The notes beneath the pieces were generated by a model, which was not told where the DNA came from, made no database searches, and saw nothing but the letters and a program-made list of their open reading frames with translations. From NCBI RefSeq assembly GCF_001279725.1, contig NZ_LGDE01000020.1:1-13512 (forward strand): a DNA stretch of 13,512 bases, read 5' to 3'. The DNA comes from Streptomyces sp. WM4235. GTDB taxonomy: Bacteria > Actinomycetota > Actinomycetes > Streptomycetales > Streptomycetaceae. A program made the position numbers and the translations under genes. Each line of letters opens with the position of its first letter. Position 1 is the first letter of the stretch. This document shows positions 6,841-13,044 of this stretch, one piece after another.

Positions 6841-6886
6841 TCCCTTGGCGGGCCGGTGCCTGGTACGGGCCGGCCGTCGCGAGGGA
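6841..6886 (+). terminator. Imperfect hairpin directly after the HNH remnant
   Basis: It begins at the base after the TAA. TCCCT (6841-6845) pairs with AGGGA (6882-6886), and GGCCGG (6851-6856) pairs with CCGGCC (6870-6875) around a 13-base loop. There is no T run. A candidate terminator of the kind common in high-GC bacteria. Confidence 0.45.
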
Positions 6887-7050
6887 CCTTGGCCGTCATC
6901 CATCGACAATCAGCGCTCTTCGGTCGCTTTGGGTTTGTGGCGACAACGCAGGGTAGCCAACGGCCGCTCGGGGGACGCCCGGCGTGCACAACCAGACCAC
7001 ACGTGATCGCGCGCCCTTTCGCGCCTGGGACGCGCTGTTAGGAGCTCTTC

Positions 7051-7828
7051 ATGGCCGTATCGACTGATCAGCCCACGAATGACGAGGGTTTCGAAGCACC
7101 CTGGAGCCGCCGCGTGGGCGGTCCGGGGAAGGGGCCGAACTCGAACTCGTCGCTTACGCGGGAGGGGGTGCTTGTCCGGAATACGGCGACGGCCAAGTCC
7201 GTTACGGTGCCCAGGCTCTCGTCTCCTCCTCACCGGACGGCGAGGGATCGGGGGACGGAATCGACCTCCCCACCACACCTCTGGATGATTTCGAGGCCGC
7301 CCCCAGGACCGGCTGGGTGCCGGTGGCCTCGGACTGGATGGCGGGCATCCCCGACCACGTCAGCGTCCGGGACATGTCCGTCCCCGGGACGCACGAATCT
7401 CCGGCCTACCAGGAGAACGTGGGGTCGGCGGGGTATGCGCTGTGCCAGAGCCGGGACCTGGACTGGCAGTTGAACAACGGCGTCCGGTACCTCGATGTGC
7501 GACTCCGCCGAATGGACTCCAAGGTCTTCTCCGTCCACCACGGCGACTACTACCTCAAGCAGATGTTCGGCGATGTTCTGCAGACCTGCCGCAGCTTCCT
7601 GTCGAACCACCGCTCGGAAACCATCCTGATGCGGATCTCGCAGACCAAGTCCAGTGCGTCGGCCGCCGACTTCACGCAGACCTTCAACCACTACCTCGAC
7701 ACGTACTGGGGTGGTTCAGGGATGCGGAGCGACTTCTTCACAGCTCCACCTTCCCGACCCTCGGGTCCCCCCTGTGGGACGCCCGCCCCGGGCGCCGCCG
7801 CGGACCGTGGACGCGCGGCGCGCCGTAG
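7051..7828 (+). pseudogene. Phosphatidylinositol-specific phospholipase C domain protein, frameshifted and truncated
   Basis: ATG 7051 has AGGAG seven bases upstream and starts MAVSTDQPTNDEGFEAPWSR. After one frameshift between about 7083 and 7170 the reading continues as ELVAYAGGGACPEYGDGQV and then the PI-PLC X-domain core. The core contains VRDMSVPGTHES (first catalytic His codon 7392-7394), LDWQLNNGVRYLDVRLR (basic/Arg element) and KVFSVHHGDYYLKQMF (second His), followed by FLSNHRSETILMRISQTK. A second frameshift near 7740 moves SSTFPTLGSPLWDA to another frame, which stops at 7828. The C-terminal half, including the late catalytic Asp of the family, is absent. Such enzymes cleave phosphatidylinositol outside the cell, but no signal peptide is visible here. 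The 118-residue front part before the core is unfamiliar and may be a separate domain. Confidence 0.75.
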
Positions 7829-7843
7829 CTGCCGCGTGAAGCG

Positions 7844-8218
7844 GTGTGGGCGGCGGTGATCCGCTCGGTCGGCTCAGCGTCGCGGACCGCGCCGACGGGA
7901 GGTACGACCAGCGTCCACCACCCCGTCGTCGATGAACCACGCCTCCACCGCGACGAACTCGCCATCGACGATGTCATCTTCGTCGTCCACTACCCCGACA
8001 AGGACAGCGACAGCGACAGGAAACTGCGGCTCATCGTCGCACTCTCGGATACCGAGTCGGCCGGCATGGCAAACGACAGGCCGGCCGACATCTCGCCGCG
8101 GAAAACACCCTGCCGAACACACACCGCGGCACCGTCCGGGCGGGCCGACAGCCACTGCTTCCGACCAGGCGAACCACCCATCAGGCAGTGCAACCGGGTG
8201 ATCTGCTCGTCCCGTCGA
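7844..8218 (+). other. Coding-like fragment of unknown product
   Basis: From about 7905 to 8105 the plus strand has coding-type third-position bias and reads HHPVVDEPRLHRDELAIDD then VIFVVHYPDKDSDSDRKLRL, then IVALSDTESAGMANDRPAD. The frame runs on to 8401, but after about 8110 it loses character and overlaps the oxidoreductase gene antisense. There is no ribosome site or recognisable domain. The opposite strand also has an acidic reading (GEFVAVEAWFIDDGVVDAG), so strand is uncertain. Probably a gene fragment. A weak stem, CACTGC (8153-8158) with GCAGTG (8185-8190), lies downstream of the oxidoreductase. Confidence 0.3.
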
Positions 8219-8219
8219 A

Positions 8220-9170
8220 TCAGACGGTCAGAACGATCTTGCCGAAGGCGGCGCGGGACTCCAGCACAGTGTGCGCGGCCGCGGCTTCTTCCAGCGGGAA
8301 GGTGCCGTGCAGCACCGGCTTCAGTCGGCCTTCCCGCAGGTCGGCGAAGACAAGTGCGAAGGTCTCGGCGGCGGTCTTCGACGGTGCACTGGAGAGACTG
8401 AGCGCCGAGATGGTCCAGGACTGCTGGAAGTTCGCGAACAGCGCCATGCCGAAGTCGGTGGTGGGGGCACCCGCGACGACACCACTGATCACGTACCTGC
8501 CGTTCGGGCGGAGCAGGGGAATGAAGTCGGCCACGTCGGAACCGGCGACGATGTCGATGACTGCGTCATAGCGGCCGTCCGGGCCCGGGTCGACCGCGTC
8601 CACGCCCACGACTTCCGTGGCCCCCAGGTCGTACAGTCGCTGCGCGACGGACCGGTCGGGAACGGAGGCGATCACCGTCGCACCCCGAGCGGCCGCGAGC
8701 TGGGTGGTGAGCACGCCGATCCCGCCACCAGCACCGCGGACGAGCACCCGCTCGCCCGCCTTCACGTCGGCCCTTTCCACGCTTGCGGCGGCGACCAGGG
8801 AATTCACCCCGAGCGTTACCGCGTCATGGGACGAGACGTCCTCCGGTAGTTCCACGAGAGATTCGACGGGCACCATGGCGCGGTCGCTGTAGCCGCCGCC
8901 GTGTCCGGTCGTCGCGAAGACCCGGCGTCCCACCCACCCGGCGTCGTCCTCCGAACCGACCTCGACCACCGTGCCCGCCACCTCCAGACCGGGTATGGTG
9001 CCGGTGCCGACGTCGGGCTTGGCGCCCTGCCGTAGCAGTACATCGAAAAAGCCGACCCCGGCCGCTGTCACCGCCAGTACGGCATGGCCCGGCTCGGCGG
9101 TCGGGTCCGGCCGGTCGACCAGCTTGAGGTTCTCCGGGCCACCGAATTCGGTGATCTCTACTGCACGCAT
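8220..9170 (-). CDS. Zinc-independent MDR family oxidoreductase (quinone/NADPH reductase type)
   Basis: A 316-residue medium-chain dehydrogenase/reductase. The GroES-like N-terminal half shows the MDR pattern: MRAVEITEFGGPENLKL, then AGVGFFDVLLRQG and PGLEVAGTVVEVG (about 60-72). The Rossmann half has VLVRGAGGGIGVLTTQLAAA, with the NAD(P) motif GAGGGIG at 146-152, and a C-terminal GKIVLTV. The Cys/His residues that hold the catalytic and structural zinc in alcohol dehydrogenases are absent, which points to the quinone oxidoreductase/enoyl reductase branch using NADPH. The frame opens earlier (9215), but ATG 9170 begins at the family start and has GAGGAG five bases upstream. It is divergent from the TetR gene at 9314, its likely regulator. 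Its role is probably reduction of quinones or reactive enones; the substrate is unknown. Confidence 0.9.
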   Translation of the reverse strand: MRAVEITEFGGPENLKLVDRPDPTAEPGHAVLAVTAAGVGFFDVLLRQGAKPDVGTGTIPGLEVAGTVVEVGSEDDAGWVGRRVFATTGHGGGYSDRAMVPVESLVELPEDVSSHDAVTLGVNSLVAAASVERADVKAGERVLVRGAGGGIGVLTTQLAAARGATVIASVPDRSVAQRLYDLGATEVVGVDAVDPGPDGRYDAVIDIVAGSDVADFIPLLRPNGRYVISGVVAGAPTTDFGMALFANFQQSWTISALSLSSAPSKTAAETFALVFADLREGRLKPVLHGTFPLEEAAAAHTVLESRAAFGKIVLTV

Positions 9171-9313
9171 GATGTCTCCTCGTAGCGCCTGAAGGGGGAA
9201 GTGGCTGCCGAACAACGAGGCTCAGACATCCTCGGTGACCTCGATGCCGCGGCACGAGAGCAAGCTAACCCGCTAAACGGATGACCTCTACCATTTGTGG
9301 TTAGGTGAGAGAC
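9171..9313. promoter_or_regulatory. Divergent promoter region of the oxidoreductase and TetR genes
   Basis: CTAACC (9265-9270) and GGTTAG (9299-9304) form an inverted repeat around 28 bases that covers the TetR start-proximal region. A second small palindrome, CCG-CTAAA-CGG, lies at 9270-9280. Weak promoter matches are TAACCC (9266-9271), 17 bases, TACCAT (9289-9294) on plus, and GTAGAG, 17 bases, TTAGCT on minus over the same stretch. These half-sites are candidates for the TetR operator; all are inferred. Confidence 0.4.
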
Positions 9314-9997
9314 ATGCCTGTTCAGCCGTCTCGAATCCAGTCCTCGTCCGCCGCCGAGACCCCCGTGCGGGGGCAGCGAGCCGACGCCCGGCACAACCGC
9401 GCCCGGCTCCTCCAAGCCGCCCGCGAGGCGTACGCCCTCAACGGCACCGACGTACCCTCCAGCACCATCGCCCGCAGGGCCGGTGTCGGCGCTGCCACCC
9501 TCTACCGGCACTTCCCGACCCGGGGTTCGCTGATCGCCGCGGCGTTCTCCGAGCAGCTCACCGAGTGCGTCGCAGCCTTGGACGAGGCCCTACGGGACGA
9601 CGATCCCTGGCGCGGTCTCTGCTCCGCCCTCGACAAGGTGTGCAGGATGCAGGCCGAAGACCGCGGGTTCAGCGCCGCGTTCCTCGGCGAGTCTCCCGAC
9701 GATCCCGCCCTTCATCGCGAGCGTGCCCGCGCCGAGGCAGGACTCGCCCGGCTGGTACAACGCGCGAAGGACACAGGGCGGTTGCGCAAGGATTTCGATC
9801 CCAGCGACGTCACCCTCCTGCTCCTGGCGAACAGCGGCATCGTGCGACAGTCCCCGGAGGCTTCCCTGGCCGCATCTCACCGCCTGCTCGCCTACTTCCT
9901 CCAGTCCTGCCGGGCCACGGATGGCGCGCCGTCCCTGCCCCCGCCCGCACCGCTGCGCCTCGACGACCTTTACGGGCCGCCACACCGAACCGACTGA
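9314..9997 (+). CDS. TetR-family transcriptional regulator
   Basis: A 227-residue regulator. After a polar 25-residue leader, the helix-turn-helix covers about residues 27-73: RARLLQAAREAYALNGTDVP, then STIARRAGVGAATLYRHFPT and RGSLIAAAF. This is the SMART-type TetR fold with the usual LYRHFPxR recognition-helix end. The ligand domain (80-200) is helical, and the proline-rich tail ends PPHRTD. ATG 9314 is chosen, with AGGTGAGAG just before it; the frame also offers GTG 9305. It is divergent from the MDR oxidoreductase 143 bp away, the common TetR/reductase arrangement in Streptomyces. It therefore probably represses that gene and itself and is released by an electrophile or quinone-like ligand. 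Ligand identity is not visible. Confidence 0.9.
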   Translation: MPVQPSRIQSSSAAETPVRGQRADARHNRARLLQAAREAYALNGTDVPSSTIARRAGVGAATLYRHFPTRGSLIAAAFSEQLTECVAALDEALRDDDPWRGLCSALDKVCRMQAEDRGFSAAFLGESPDDPALHRERARAEAGLARLVQRAKDTGRLRKDFDPSDVTLLLLANSGIVRQSPEASLAASHRLLAYFLQSCRATDGAPSLPPPAPLRLDDLYGPPHRTD

Positions 9998-10009
9998 CCG
10001 GCGACTTCC

Positions 10010-10030
10010 GCCCTGGGGCGTGCCCCAACG
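10010..10030 (+). terminator. Short GC hairpin after the TetR gene
   Basis: TGGGG (10014-10018) pairs with CCCCA (10023-10027) around the tetraloop CGTG, 17 bases after the TetR stop. No T run follows. A weak candidate terminator. Confidence 0.4.
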
Positions 10031-11138
10031 CCTGACGCTTGCCCTTGAATTCCCGCCCGGGTACGCAGCGCCCAATGACCTCGTCTTCGGCCTCGTCGTC
10101 ACCACGCAGGAGGGCGAAGGGCGACAGCGCATTGGCAAGGCGAACCGGTCCCATCTGTCCGTCGCCCGGTGAGCTGACGAGGGCGCGAGCCCCGCTGGGG
10201 CCATGTCGCAGGACACCATCGACCATGCGTGGCCCGCGCCTGAAGTTCTGTCCGTCGGCCTGTCACGGAGGCCGATGCGTGACAGCCGCCATGGCGGCGT
10301 GGCGTCATAGCGACTGCTCCATGCTGAACTGCCGCTTTGCGGGAGCGACTTCGCACCCAAAAGCGGTAGCATTGGCGCAGGCCACACAACAAACGTCTCT
10401 CCATTCGAGACGACCATGCGCAGAGTGGGGATCCGCGGCTCGCCACGGATCGTGGTCGCGCCATCGCCGCCGGCGCTCGGCCTCCTCCAGGTTCAGGCCG
10501 CCGCGACCGGGCGTTTCATCGCGTGCACCGCAAGCATGACTTTCGCGCCCGGCGAGTAGTTCTCGCGGGCCGCCGATCGGGGCGGCATTCGTCTCGGGGT
10601 GTTCCCTGACGCGGCTGCTGATCCGTTCCCGGCACAGCGGGTGCACGCCGGACTCCTCCCAGGGCATGGACCCGGGACTGGATGCCGCCCCCGCCCGGTG
10701 CACTTCGCCGACCGCTGGGGCCGCCGAGCCGCCGCGAGCCGCGTGTCGGGACCGTGAGGGCGGCCTGGTCGCGACAACGCGTGCCGCCCCTCACGGCGAT
10801 CCTGGTCCACCGCGCGCTGACGCGCCCAGGAGACCACGGGAACAGGCGCACGGGTCGGAGCGCGCGCGGGGAACTCGAACAGGGCTGAGCCACCCCCAGT
10901 CGCGCCAGCCCTCCCGCCCTGCATCAACCACTCGACGAATTCAACGAATTCGTCTATGCCAAAACCGAACTGGGCACCTCCGACTGGCCCGAACACCGAA
11001 GCCCGCCAGCCGCGTCTCCGCCCACGGCAACCAGCGCGCCTCGGGACGCGGGCCAGCACTTCGACGTCGAGAACTCCGAAATACCGCTGATCGAACAGCC
11101 GGAATCATCCGGAGTGGGCGAGGTCCACGGACGCCCCC
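10031..11138. other. Long stretch without an intact gene; scattered coding-like traces
   Basis: No frame here has a recognisable domain with a supported start. On the minus strand about 10560-10690 reads MPWEESGVHPLCRERISSRV then REHPETNAAPIGGPRELL with good codon bias. Neighbouring segments (NLEEAERRRRWRDHDPW) continue in the same frame across 10440-10500, but without a known family. On the plus strand 10889-11146 is open without a start codon and reads LDEFNEFVYAKTELGTSDWP and later QHFDVENSEIPLIEQPESS. The opposite strand over the same bases is also open, so the strand is unclear. I regard the stretch as decayed gene material. A small inverted repeat at 10394-10412 is listed separately. 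Confidence 0.4.
10394..10412. promoter_or_regulatory. Inverted repeat CGTCTC-N7-GAGACG
   Basis: CGTCTC (10394-10399) and GAGACG (10407-10412) form a perfect 6-bp inverted repeat around seven bases. The half-site resembles the boxes between the first TetR gene and the hydrolase (2105-2167), with different orientation and spacing. A short open frame starts at ATG 10415. It could be a second regulator-binding site or a chance small hairpin. Confidence 0.3.
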
Positions 11139-11206
11139 TTGCGTGAGGCTTGGCGCCGTGCGATAGTTGCCCCAGCAACTGTTGCCCCAGCAACTACTTT
11201 GGAGAG
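11139..11206 (+). promoter_or_regulatory. Promoter and ribosome site of the EthD/SnoaL-like/MarR operon
   Basis: TTGCGT (11139-11144), 17 bases, GATAGT (11162-11167) is a good sigma-70-like promoter. Its -10 overlaps the first base pairs of the operator array at 11165-11195, so a bound protein would block RNA polymerase. Transcription would start near 11174. GGAGAG (11201-11206) lies six bases before the EthD ATG at 11213. Confidence 0.6.
11165..11195. repeat. Two head-to-tail palindromic operators (candidate MarR boxes)
   Basis: GTTGCCCCAGCAACT occurs twice without a gap, at 11166-11180 and 11181-11195. Each copy is itself a palindrome: AGTTGC-CCCA-GCAACT at 11165-11180, and GTTGC-CCCA-GCAAC at 11181-11194. 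TTGC/GCAA dyads of this size are typical of MarR-family binding sites, and a MarR gene closes the operon. The 15-bp period puts the two centres about one and a half helical turns apart. Confidence 0.8.
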
Positions 11207-11212
11207 CAGCTC

Positions 11213-11557
11213 ATGATCAAGGTCACCATCCTGCTGACCCGGCGCAACGACCTCACCCACGACGAGTTCATCGAATACTGGACCCAGAAACACACACCGC
11301 TGCTGGCCCAACTGCCCAGCGACGAAGTGACGGTGAACCGCTACGTCCAGCTGCAGCCCACCGGCGACTCGATCCCGGGCATCGCGACAGCCCCGATCGA
11401 CGGTGTGGCCGAGCTCTGGGTCGACAACGTCGCCGACGCCGCAGCGTGGTTCACCTCGCAGACCTACCAGACCGTCGTGGCCGAGGACGAGGCCAACTTC
11501 CTCGACCGGTCCAAGACCCAATTCCTGTACGCCACCGAACAAGTCATCTTCGGCTGA
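11213..11557 (+). CDS. EthD-domain protein
   Basis: A 114-residue protein of the EthD family, a small ferredoxin-like alpha-beta barrel fold. It starts IKVTILLTRRNDLTHDEFIE, then YWTQKHTPL: the family's beta strand, RR-x-D/G-L-T-x-x-E-F helix and W-x-x-x-H-x-P-L signature. VNRYVQLQPT, DGVAELWVDN and FTSQTYQTVVAEDEANFLD complete the fold with the C-terminal dimer strand. Named for a gene in ether (ETBE) degradation, the family also includes ring-cleavage and cyclase-like small enzymes, so a reaction cannot be assigned. ATG 11213, with GGAGAG six bases upstream, is preferred over an upstream GTG at 11150 that would overlap the promoter and operators. It is the first gene of an apparent operon with a SnoaL-like gene 40 bases downstream and a MarR gene. 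Confidence 0.85.
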   Translation: MIKVTILLTRRNDLTHDEFIEYWTQKHTPLLAQLPSDEVTVNRYVQLQPTGDSIPGIATAPIDGVAELWVDNVADAAAWFTSQTYQTVVAEDEANFLDRSKTQFLYATEQVIFG

Positions 11558-11597
11558 GTCCCCACCCAGCACTTCGCGATCACGAACGGATCCGACA

Positions 11598-11963
11598 ATG
11601 CCTTTCTCACGACCCGAAGAAATGCACGCCACCTTCGCCAAGGCGATGCAGGACCACGACGTCGACGCACTGCTCGACCTCTTCGAGCCGAACGCGATCA
11701 CCGCACTGCCCCACGGAACCCAGCTCACCGCAACCGACGCCCGCCGCGACATGTTCACCGGCCTGCTCACGGCCGGTACCGGCATGGTCGGTACCCAGCG
11801 CACCGCCCTGATCGCCGATGAAATCGCGCTGACCTCGACGACTTACACGATCCCGGCCGACAAGGCAGGCGCTGCGCCGACCACTGTCACCACCGCGGAA
11901 GTCTCCCGCCGCCAACCGGACGGAAGTTGGCGTGTCGTGTTCGATGCCCCGGCCTTCTCCTGA
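11598..11963 (+). CDS. SnoaL/NTF2-fold protein
   Basis: A 121-residue cone-shaped alpha+beta protein of the SnoaL-like/DUF4440 superfamily. The N-terminal helix EEMHATFAKAMQDHDVDALL precedes DLFEPNAITALPHGTQLTAT, the usual pocket strand and loop. TALIADEIALTSTTYT and the final strand pair EVSRRQPDGSWRVVFDAP (the G-x-W-R-x-x-x-D-x-P ending of the family) follow. Members act as polyketide cyclases, isomerases or dehydratases, or as ligand-binding domains, so the activity is open. No metal or signal sequence is seen. ATG 11598 has only a weak ACGGA upstream, and translational coupling is not evident across the 40-base gap to the EthD gene. Sharing the operon with EthD suggests both act on the same small molecule. 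Confidence 0.82.
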   Translation: MPFSRPEEMHATFAKAMQDHDVDALLDLFEPNAITALPHGTQLTATDARRDMFTGLLTAGTGMVGTQRTALIADEIALTSTTYTIPADKAGAAPTTVTTAEVSRRQPDGSWRVVFDAPAFS

Positions 11964-11978
11964 ACCGGCACCACCGGC

Positions 11979-12052
11979 CGAGGGGGTCATGGATCGGCAG
12001 CAGACACAGCCGACGTACGCTGACGACACCGCCCCATCCGGCAACCCCCTCG
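11979..12052. repeat. 9-bp inverted repeat flanking the SnoaL-MarR spacer
   Basis: CGAGGGGGT (11979-11987) and ACCCCCTCG (12044-12052) are perfect inverted partners around 56 bases, in the 108-base gap before the MarR gene. They could fold into a leader structure that limits MarR expression or mark a partial terminator. Chance is also possible in GC-rich DNA. Confidence 0.4.
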
Positions 12053-12071
12053 AGATTCCGGAAGCCAACCC

Positions 12072-12599
12072 ATGACCGACACCACCCGAGATCCTGCCGA
12101 CGCCGTCGAACTCGGCGTCGAGTACCTCCTGGGCAATGAACTCAGTAGCCGCTGGGACTCCGACCAGAAGCGCGCGTGGGCGGGTGTCATGGAGATCTCG
12201 CGCCTGCTCCCGGCCAAGCACGATCGGGAAATGATCGCCGAACACGGGCTGAGTCTGACCTTGTTGCGCCTGCTCGGCGGCCTCAACGAACGCGATCAGC
12301 CGCAAGCCCGCGACCTGGCGGCCGATCTGGACATGAGCACCGGCAGGGTCTCCCGTCACCTCGCCACCCTCGAGGCAGCCGGGTTGCTGCGTCGAACTCA
12401 CAACGCCGAGGACAAACGATCCCTGGATGTCGAGCTCACCGACGCAGGCCGCGCCCGTCTCGCCGCTGCCCGCCAGACGGCTCTGGAGATCGTCGAGCGC
12501 GACTTCCTCGCTCACCTCACCACAGACGAAATGGCCACCCTCGCCCGCATCACCACCCGCGTCCTGCGAGCGAACGCCTCGACGGACAACGCGCGGTAA
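12072..12599 (+). CDS. MarR-family transcriptional regulator
   Basis: A 175-residue winged-helix regulator. A dimerisation helix occupies about residues 30-60. The DNA-binding part at about 60-126 has LSLTLLRLLGGLNERDQPQA, then RDLAADLDMSTGRVSRHLAT (recognition helix with TGRVSRHL) and LEAAGLLRRTHNAEDKRSLD (wing with the conserved D-K/x-R). ELTDAGRARL and a long C-terminal helix complete the MarR dimer region. It is the third gene of the EthD/SnoaL-like operon, 108 bases after the second. It most likely represses the operon by binding the two GTTGCCCCAGCAACT copies at 11165-11195 and releases on binding a phenolic or other ligand. GGAAG upstream of ATG 12072 is a modest ribosome site. A strong hairpin follows five bases after the stop. 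Confidence 0.92.
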   Translation: MTDTTRDPADAVELGVEYLLGNELSSRWDSDQKRAWAGVMEISRLLPAKHDREMIAEHGLSLTLLRLLGGLNERDQPQARDLAADLDMSTGRVSRHLATLEAAGLLRRTHNAEDKRSLDVELTDAGRARLAAARQTALEIVERDFLAHLTTDEMATLARITTRVLRANASTDNAR

Positions 12600-12603
12600 T
12601 CGC

Positions 12604-12636
12604 GCAGGTAGGGCGCGCGTCGCGTGACCTACCTGC
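12604..12636 (+). terminator. Strong hairpin terminator of the EthD/SnoaL/MarR operon
   Basis: GCAGGTAGG (12604-12612) pairs perfectly with CCTACCTGC (12628-12636) around a 15-base GC-rich loop, starting five bases after the MarR stop. A second small hairpin follows at once: TCACC (12637-12641) with GGTGA (12647-12651). There is no T run, as is usual for high-GC terminators. Confidence 0.75.
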
Positions 12637-12666
12637 TCACCACTTCGGTGACGACTCAGCCCGTGG

Positions 12667-12845
12667 TTACGGGAGCGGCTGGCACGGGCTTCCGGTATTC
12701 ACCCCTCGCCCAACGACTTCGACAGTGATGTACTGCGCGGAGGTGTTCTCCCCTGGCTTGAACTGCCGGGCGACAACATTTTGACGACCGGAGTACACCG
12801 GCGTCCACTCGAAGGTCGCGGTGCCGGTCTCCGGGTGGTAGACGG
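12667..12845 (-). pseudogene. 3' fragment of a secreted Ig-like domain protein
   Basis: Reading minus to TAA (12669-12667) gives about 59 residues: VAVYHPETGTATFEWTPVYS, GRQNVVARQFKPGENTSAQY and ITVEVVGRGVNTGSPCQPLP. TATFEWTP-x-x-S-G-x-x-x-V is the closing strand pattern of bacterial Ig-like or PKD-like beta-sandwich repeats, and the chain ends in a cysteine-containing tail. Three codons before this segment there is an in-frame TAG, so the upstream part of the gene is gone. Such domains are found in extracellular actinomycete proteins; the enzyme or adhesin they belonged to cannot be named. No start or ribosome site remains. The length of the missing part is unknown. Confidence 0.55.
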
Positions 12846-12897
12846 CTACCCCGAGCCGCTACGCACCACAGCCCGCACGGATCCCATCCACTCTCGG

Positions 12898-13037
12898 CCA
12901 CCACCGCCCTGGACGCATATCTCACGAAACGACTCGCCCAAACCGCCATGACGGCCGAACACCAGGCGGAGTTGACGACGCCGGCCGCCGAGGTGATCGC
13001 CGACGAGGTCCTGCGCTACTTCGCCGAGGGACTGTAA
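12898..13037 (+). pseudogene. C-terminal fragment, possibly of a TetR-family regulator
   Basis: The plus strand to TAA 13037 reads ALDAYLTKRLAQTAMTAEHQ then AELTTPAAEVIADEVLRYFA and EGL, with strong coding bias. The helical, acidic ending with VIADEVLRYFAEGL resembles the last helices of TetR-type regulators, but there is no DNA-binding part and the match is weak. It begins within about 50 bases of the Ig-like fragment (minus) and ends seven bases before the insertion-sequence end. It is therefore a scrap bordered by rearrangements. It could equally be the tail of another helical protein. Confidence 0.35.
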
Positions 13038-13044
13038 AAGAAAC

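Noticed and set aside
7986..8020. GACAGC repeats as a tandem-repeat feature
   Set aside because: Only two to three short units occur, within a coding-like acidic stretch; this is explained by Asp/Ser codons.
8153..8190. Terminator for the oxidoreductase
   Set aside because: A 6-bp stem with a 26-base loop and no T run is too weak to call.
11105..11803. 232-residue minus-strand open frame over the EthD and SnoaL-like genes
   Set aside because: It is antisense to two recognisable genes and has no domain.
11607..12515. 302-residue minus-strand open frame over the SnoaL-like and MarR genes
   Set aside because: It is Gly/Val-rich shadow reading antisense to genes with clear families.
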